Shown: positions 21,067 through 25,931 of the stretch, piece after piece
Layout of the letters: each line of letters opens with the position of its first letter
Numbering within the stretch: the stretch's first letter is position 1
NCBI GenBank assembly: GCA_958430865.1
Contig: CAUDNR010004267.1
Coordinates: forward strand, 132,475-158,405
DNA from: Entrophospora sp. SA101
Taxonomy: Eukaryota; Glomeromycota; Glomeromycetes; Entrophosporales; Entrophosporaceae
Length of the DNA stretch: 25,931 nt
Reading direction: 5' to 3'
Made by a program: the position numbers and the translations under genes
The notes under the pieces: model-generated
Database searches by the model: none
The model's input: only the letters and a program-made list of their open reading frames with translations
Told to the model about the DNA's origin: nothing

Positions 21067-22700
21067 TTTTTAATTTCTATAATTGAATGATTTCTAAAAA
21101 AAAACAATCAATGCTTTTTTTAAAGAAAGATCCATTAAATTTGGAGATTTTTTGGTTTTTTTGTATATATATTTGTATATATATGAATTTTTCTTTTTTT
21201 TTAAAAAAAGATTAATGAATGTAGTTGAGTTGTCAAAGTGGCTATGAAAATTAATTTTACAAGTAATTAAACAAGTTAAAAGATAATGTAGAGAATGCCA
21301 CTTTAATGTGGCTTCGTTATAAGCGAAGTTACACCAAACCCACCAAATCATAAGAAAAATCGGAAATTTTAATTTTAACCAGATTTCCAAATTCATTCTA
21401 AAAACGAGTCTTTTAAACGGTAAACTAAACATGATATTGATCGAAAGTAACTATTTATAGAAAGTTTTTTTTAATCGAATCAATAGAAAAAGTGTTGGCA
21501 CATAATATATAATAATAAAAATATACTGCAACAAAATCAGCATTAAATTGCAGGGGCCTAAATTTAGTCCAACACTAAATTGATAAAATATTTAATACAC
21601 TTTTCAATTTCAAAAGTAAGGATACCTTGCTTTTATTTTATTTTAAAGATTTAAATTATTCTTCTTTCTCTGCTTCATTTCCATTTCGGTTTCCACATAC
21701 TCTTACTGTTTTTTCCTTATATAAGTCCATATATTAATATTAATTAAACATAATGAGATCTATTTATTATTAATTGAAAGGTTAAAACTATATACTTGTT
21801 AATCTTTCAATTAGTAATAAAAAATGAACACTATTGAAGATATAAGCAAGAATATTAGTATAACAGATACATTGAAAAGTTTGAGGAGAAGAGAAAGTTG
21901 GAGAGATTGAGCGAATTGAGAAGTTTTAAGGTCTTGGTTTTTAATTAGCCTCCAAACATGTATTTTGTTTGTCTTTTCCTCTACTTTTAATTGCTCTGAT
22001 TTGACTTTAGCTTCATTTTCTCTCCGTTTCTTTAGATCCATGGAATTTTTTCAACTTTTGTTCTGTTCTAAAGAGGAGAAAATTTAGACTGTCGTTGAAG
22101 TAAAGAATGAGCCAAATACACAGACAGTATCCTTTAAGAAAACCTCTTCTTTTCTTTCAACTTGGTTTTCAATGTCACCATTCTTTCAAACTTTTAATTA
22201 ATTATCTCAATCGAGAAAGTGAATTATTCTGTGCTGGTTTTTTGACAAGTAACACATGTCTGACAAAAGGGCGAATATTATTGTAATAATACAGGTTTTA
22301 TGACTTTGGAAATTCTTTTTCTAGTTTTCAATTGCTTAAATTCGTGAATGGACCATTAACAATCTCTTGGACTTCTACAACCCTAGAATTAGAGCCTCAA
22401 TATACATTTAAACTAGATTTAATGTCAAAATTAAAAGCACCGTTTCGGTCTACTCTTTGAACCGAACTGCTTGGCAGTCCCTGTTATTCTAATTTTTGCA
22501 TTCTGCATTTAGAATTAAATTCACTAAATTTCTGATCTATAAACTGGGAAAATGACACTGCTTGATTTTGGCTTCTAATTCAGCCTCCTCTCGGGTTCTT
22601 TTTATGCCTTGCGGGTACTTATTATAGCAACCATGTTTCGATTGAATTGGGGTTTTTCCATGATTTGCCAAAGTGCAATTTGGTAACATTTTAAACATAT
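21067..22700. other. Relic-rich intergenic region
   Basis: No intact gene was recognised. A short hairpin (CTTCG..CGAAG) lies at about 21312-21328, in a moderately complex stretch at 21290-21420 that looks like a dispersed repeat. The minus-strand frame 21811-22041 begins with a charged helix-forming segment (MDLKKRRENEAKVKSEQLKV) and ends in hydrophobic residues. The minus-strand frame 22537-22728 has a Lys/Glu-rich C-terminus. Neither has a family I recognise, and both may be remnants of decayed elements. Confidence 0.4.
21312..21328. repeat. Short perfect hairpin CTTCG-7-CGAAG
   Basis: A 5-bp stem with a 7-base loop, in sequence less AT-rich than its flanks. It probably belongs to a dispersed repeat. 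No terminator function is implied, since this is eukaryotic DNA. Confidence 0.35.
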
Positions 22701-22728
22701 TGGTAATGATGTTAATGGTCATAAGCAA

Positions 22729-23035
22729 TTACGTTTTGAATGTCTATATTGCAAAAGTCCAAATATCAATGTACTAGTCCAGTATCTAGATGTGAAAACC
22801 ATTTACACCTTTGTCCAAATGCCACAATTCAAACTAAAGAAATTATTTGGAGAACATTTTGACACTTCAAATACTAGTATACAGATAAATTACAATGTAA
22901 TTGAGAAATTGATGAAAATGCTATTGAAGAATCAAATAAAAGTGAAAGCAGTTTGATTTTTATGATATTTAATTCATTCAACATAATTAATGATTCAATT
23001 AAATATATAAATCAAACCTTTAGTATAAAAAAATT
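22729..23035 (+). pseudogene. Decayed BED-type zinc finger fragment (hAT-like transposase relic?)
   Basis: The frame around 22729-22768 reads RFECLYCKSPN, with Cys codons at 22741 and 22750. After a one-base shift the next piece reads SRCENHLHLCPNATIQTKE, with His at 22800 and 22806 and Cys at 22812. The order C-x2-C .. H-x3-C suits a BED finger. After stops at about 22860 and a TGA near 22900, a coding-like stretch resumes with EIDENAIEESNKSESS. At least one frameshift and two stops separate the pieces, so it is a pseudogene unless unseen introns join them. The link to hAT transposons is inference from the finger type. Confidence 0.35.
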
Positions 23036-24183
23036 GTAAGTTGAATAAATTAAATAAAGATTTAAATGCTATATACAGTGTTCATGTTTATTGTAATAGG
23101 CAAATATTTTATTTTATTTTTTTCCCTTAAACGAAATTGCAATTGTGATTCATAAATTACAAAAAAAGGTCTTTTCCTACAGACTCACCACAACCTTTCT
23201 TATTTAATAATGATATTCAAAACACCCTATTTCCATTAAAAAAATTTCGTTGGGGGTTGTGTATCACAAATAAAGAGATAATATGTGTAAAACGTAAAGG
23301 ATTCCTTTTTGTTTGTTATGAAAATTCTTTGCAGATCTTTTTTTATTAATATAAAAATTTGTGATATGGTTACATAGGACCTTATAACCCTTCCTAAAAT
23401 TATTAGCTGATATGCATACACTATTAACAAGACTTGTTAAGCAGATCAAATTACATAATTTATATCTATGAACCCCAGGGTTGAAAAATACACTTATTTC
23501 GGTATTAATAAAACTTCTAAAAAAAAAATTTTTTAAAATGAATATTCATACATAAATTTCATGACCTTTTCTATCAAAAAATAAGGGTCACTTAATAATT
23601 TTTTGTCTAGTAGGGTCTACATTTTTTTAAAAAATTGCGACGTAATTTTTGTTTAAGGAATTAAAAAAATTGATATATATTTCAATTTGACATTTTGTCA
23701 TAAGAGTCTTGATATATCAATAAAAATTTATATAATTAATTATTATTATTATTATTATTGATTATTTTTATTGATTATTTTTATTGACAGTCTGTACCTG
23801 GAAGAATGCAGTTTATATTTCTATTTTTTCAAAGATGTTTGTAAATCTTTTAAACAGGATATTATTTCATATGATGAATATTCTTTTATTTTCTAAATGC
23901 ATGGTTTATTGTTTATTTGCTCAAAAAAAGCATCATTAAAAAAAGCAAAACTATTATCCACCAAATAACCATTTCAAGAATAAGCTTGCCCAACAAACTC
24001 ATTTAGACTAGCTTTAATATAGAAAAACAAAGCAAATAATAATAATATCACAAATTTTATTATTATAAAAATTTAAATGTATATTTAACAAAGTCATTTT
24101 TGAAAAAAAATTTTTAAATTAATAAAATTAAAACAAATTATTATAATTATTATTACTAAGTTGTAGTCAATTTTAAATATTTT
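23036..24183. other. AT-rich intergenic region downstream of the Sel1 gene
   Basis: No gene was seen. It contains ATT repeats near 23740-23760 and a TTATTGATTATTT tandem near 23756-23790. The minus-strand frames at 23236-23449 are low-complexity. The last few hundred bases are presumably the 3' end of the Sel1-repeat transcript. Confidence 0.5.
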
Positions 24184-25931
24184 TTATGCAGCTGAAGCAT
24201 AATATCCAGATGAATAAACATGATTATCATTGCCATCTTTTCCTAAGCACTCTTGTACCAATAATCTTTTCAATCTTTCACAACTGGTCCTACAACCTGA
24301 AGTTGCTGCTCTTTCAAACCAATAGGTTGCACCCTCAACATCCGGATCACACCCAATGCCTTTTTCTAAAGCATTTGCTAAATGATACATTGCTGCAAGA
24401 TGATCTTGATCAGCAGCCATTTTAAAATATTCTAAAGCAACAGATTCATCTTTCTCACATCCTATACCTAATTGAAGACAAATACCTAATTTATCTTGTG
24501 CTCTTGCATGGTTTTGAACAGCAGCTATTTTATACCATTTAACAGCCATAACCTCATCCTTTTCAATGCCTATACCATTAGCGTAACAAAATCCTAAATT
24601 ACATTGCGCCCATGGATTTTGTGCACTAGCAGATAACTTATACCAATAAACAGCCTCTTTCTCATCCTTTTCAACACCAAGTCCCTCTTCATAGCAATAA
24701 CCCAAAGAATTTTGTGCTAATGCATTGCCTTGTCGTGCAGCATAAGTGAACCATTTGACAGCTTCTTTCTCATCTTTTTCAACACCTATACCATTTCTAA
24801 AACAATAACCAAGACTTAATTGTGCAGGAGCATGGTGTTCTTCAGCTGACAGGAAATACCAATAGACAGCTTCCTCTTCATTCACAAGCACACCTATACC
24901 ATTTTGATAACAATAGCCAAGTGAATGATAAGCAAATATATTTCCACGCTCAGCAGATTTTGTATACCATTTGACAGCTTCCATTTCATTTTTTTCCACA
25001 CCTATGCCATTCTGGTAACAAAAGCCAAGATTATGCTGAGCACGAGCATGACCTTGTAGAGCAGCTTTTTTATACCAGTAAGCACCCTGAACATCATCCC
25101 TTTCTACACCTATTGCATTCTGATAACAATAACCTAAATTACATTCAGCCCAAGGATAACCTTGTTCAGCAGATTTACAATACCATTTGACAGCCTCTAA
25201 AGGGTTTTGTTCAACGCCTATACCATCTTCATAACAATAACCTAAGGAATTTTGAGCAAATGCATTTCCTTGTTCAGCAGACAAACGATACCAACCAACA
25301 GCCTCAATAACATCTTTTTTGACACCTATACCATCTTCATAACAATAACCAACATTATAAATGGCAACAGACTCGCCCTGTTCAGCAGCTTTGAGATACC
25401 ATTTCATAGCTTCAACCTCATCTTTTTTTACACCAAAACCTTCACCATAACAAAAGCCTAATATACCTTGACCACGTGGATGACCTTGCTCAGCTGATTT
25501 TTTATACCATTTGAAAGCTTCAAATTCATTTTTCTCAACACCAACACCATCATGATAACAAACACCTAAAGAGTATTGGGCAGCAGGATGATTTTCTAAG
25601 GAAGCAGCATCAAATAGCCAAGATATAGCATATTTACCTTGATCTTTCACTTTTTGTTGCCACATTTCAGCTTCAGAACGATCAATACGCACAGAAGGTC
25701 TACCATATTTTCTTAGAAAAGCAAGCCTAGCTTGAGCCAAGCCATTACCATTTTCAGCAGCAGGAATGTAATGTAGTTCAGCTTGTTTGAAATTTTTTTC
25801 TACACCTAAACCAAATTCATAACAAAATGCTAGCACGCCTAGAGCTTCAGCATGGTTTAATAAAGCAGCTTGCTGAAAGCATTTGAAAGCTATTGATTCA
25901 TCTTTGATCCTACCATTGCTACCAAATAAAT
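24184..25931 (-). CDS. Sel1-repeat (SLR/TPR-like) protein, N-terminus beyond the window
   Basis: An alpha-solenoid scaffold, probably mediating protein-protein contacts; partners are unknown. About 581 residues are visible on the minus strand, open to the window edge with no stop and no intron. GTG at 25836 is not a plausible eukaryotic start, and in-frame sequence continues upstream of it (for example GRIKDESIAFKCFQQAALL). About 13 units of roughly 36 residues follow the pattern LGYCYxxGIGVEKDExEAVKWYxKSAEQGxxxAQ. A degenerate stretch after the first visible unit contains RIDRSEAEMWQQKV. The last two units diverge (LGICLQLGIGC, LANALEKGIGC). The tail is short, about 40 residues ending in YASAA, with no membrane segment. 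Such proteins are greatly expanded in arbuscular mycorrhizal fungi, where many are linked to kinase-like genes. No kinase domain is visible here, but it could lie upstream of the window. Confidence 0.9.
   Translation of the reverse strand, partial: LFGSNGRIKDESIAFKCFQQAALLNHAEALGVLAFCYEFGLGVEKNFKQAELHYIPAAENGNGLAQARLAFLRKYGRPSVRIDRSEAEMWQQKVKDQGKYAISWLFDAASLENHPAAQYSLGVCYHDGVGVEKNEFEAFKWYKKSAEQGHPRGQGILGFCYGEGFGVKKDEVEAMKWYLKAAEQGESVAIYNVGYCYEDGIGVKKDVIEAVGWYRLSAEQGNAFAQNSLGYCYEDGIGVEQNPLEAVKWYCKSAEQGYPWAECNLGYCYQNAIGVERDDVQGAYWYKKAALQGHARAQHNLGFCYQNGIGVEKNEMEAVKWYTKSAERGNIFAYHSLGYCYQNGIGVLVNEEEAVYWYFLSAEEHHAPAQLSLGYCFRNGIGVEKDEKEAVKWFTYAARQGNALAQNSLGYCYEEGLGVEKDEKEAVYWYKLSASAQNPWAQCNLGFCYANGIGIEKDEVMAVKWYKIAAVQNHARAQDKLGICLQLGIGCEKDESVALEYFKMAADQDHLAAMYHLANALEKGIGCDPDVEGATYWFERAATSGCRTSCERLKRLLVQECLGKDGNDNHVYSSGYYASAA

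Noticed and set aside
22537..22728. 63-codon minus frame with a Lys/Glu-rich C-terminus
   Set aside because: Some coding-like character but no family, no splice support, and it lies in relic-rich DNA; not strong enough to call a gene.
24186..25461. Plus-strand frames over the Sel1 gene
   Set aside because: Antisense shadows of the repeat array.
1..25931. tRNA, rRNA, CRISPR array or phage-like module
   Set aside because: I looked for T-loop motifs, regularly spaced direct repeats with unique spacers, and clusters of same-strand short genes, and found none. The genes are eukaryotic and spliced.

Overview
This window looks like nuclear DNA of a very AT-rich fungus, most likely an arbuscular mycorrhizal (Glomeromycotina) or related Mucoromycota species. 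The clues are many short GT-AG introns of about 70-100 nt, a fungal Zn2Cys6 regulator with asparagine and serine microsatellite runs, an F-box protein with a trailing Cys motif, a long Sel1-repeat protein, abundant microsatellites, and decayed transposon-like pieces. The taxonomic call is inference. No tRNA, rRNA, CRISPR array or bacterial-style operon was seen.

Layout. Positions 1-13249 hold a rearranged duplication. Block A (about 1.92 kb, no gene recognised) occurs directly repeated at 1-1922 and 11328-13249. Block B (1845 bp) occurs as inverted copies at 1919-3763 and 9248-11092. Each B copy carries a complete three- or four-exon Zn2Cys6 transcription-factor gene, so two identical copies point away from each other across about 6 kb. 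The order is A-B(reversed) on the left and B-235 bp-A on the right. The left A/B junction has microhomology. The 5.5 kb between the B arms holds no convincing intact gene, but it has a terminal-inverted-repeat element (about 7776-8454) flanked by coding-like fragments.

Positions 13250-17458 are mostly gene-free AT-rich DNA with a foldback structure near 14105-14277. At 17459-19683 on the + strand lies an intron-dense M20-family metallopeptidase/amidohydrolase gene. Its reading frame is restored at one junction by what appears to be a single-nucleotide exon at 17961, and it also has a 15-nt exon. A two-exon F-box gene on the - strand (20094-21066) is tail-to-tail with it. Positions 21067-24183 hold relics, including a frameshifted BED-finger-like fragment. 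The right end (24184-25931, - strand) is a long Sel1-repeat protein cut off at its N-terminus by the window edge.

The genes do not form an obvious pathway. The regulator, the M20 hydrolase, the F-box adaptor and the Sel1 scaffold look like independent eukaryotic loci. The most notable points are the recent, non-collinear duplication of the regulator and the microexons of the M20 gene.
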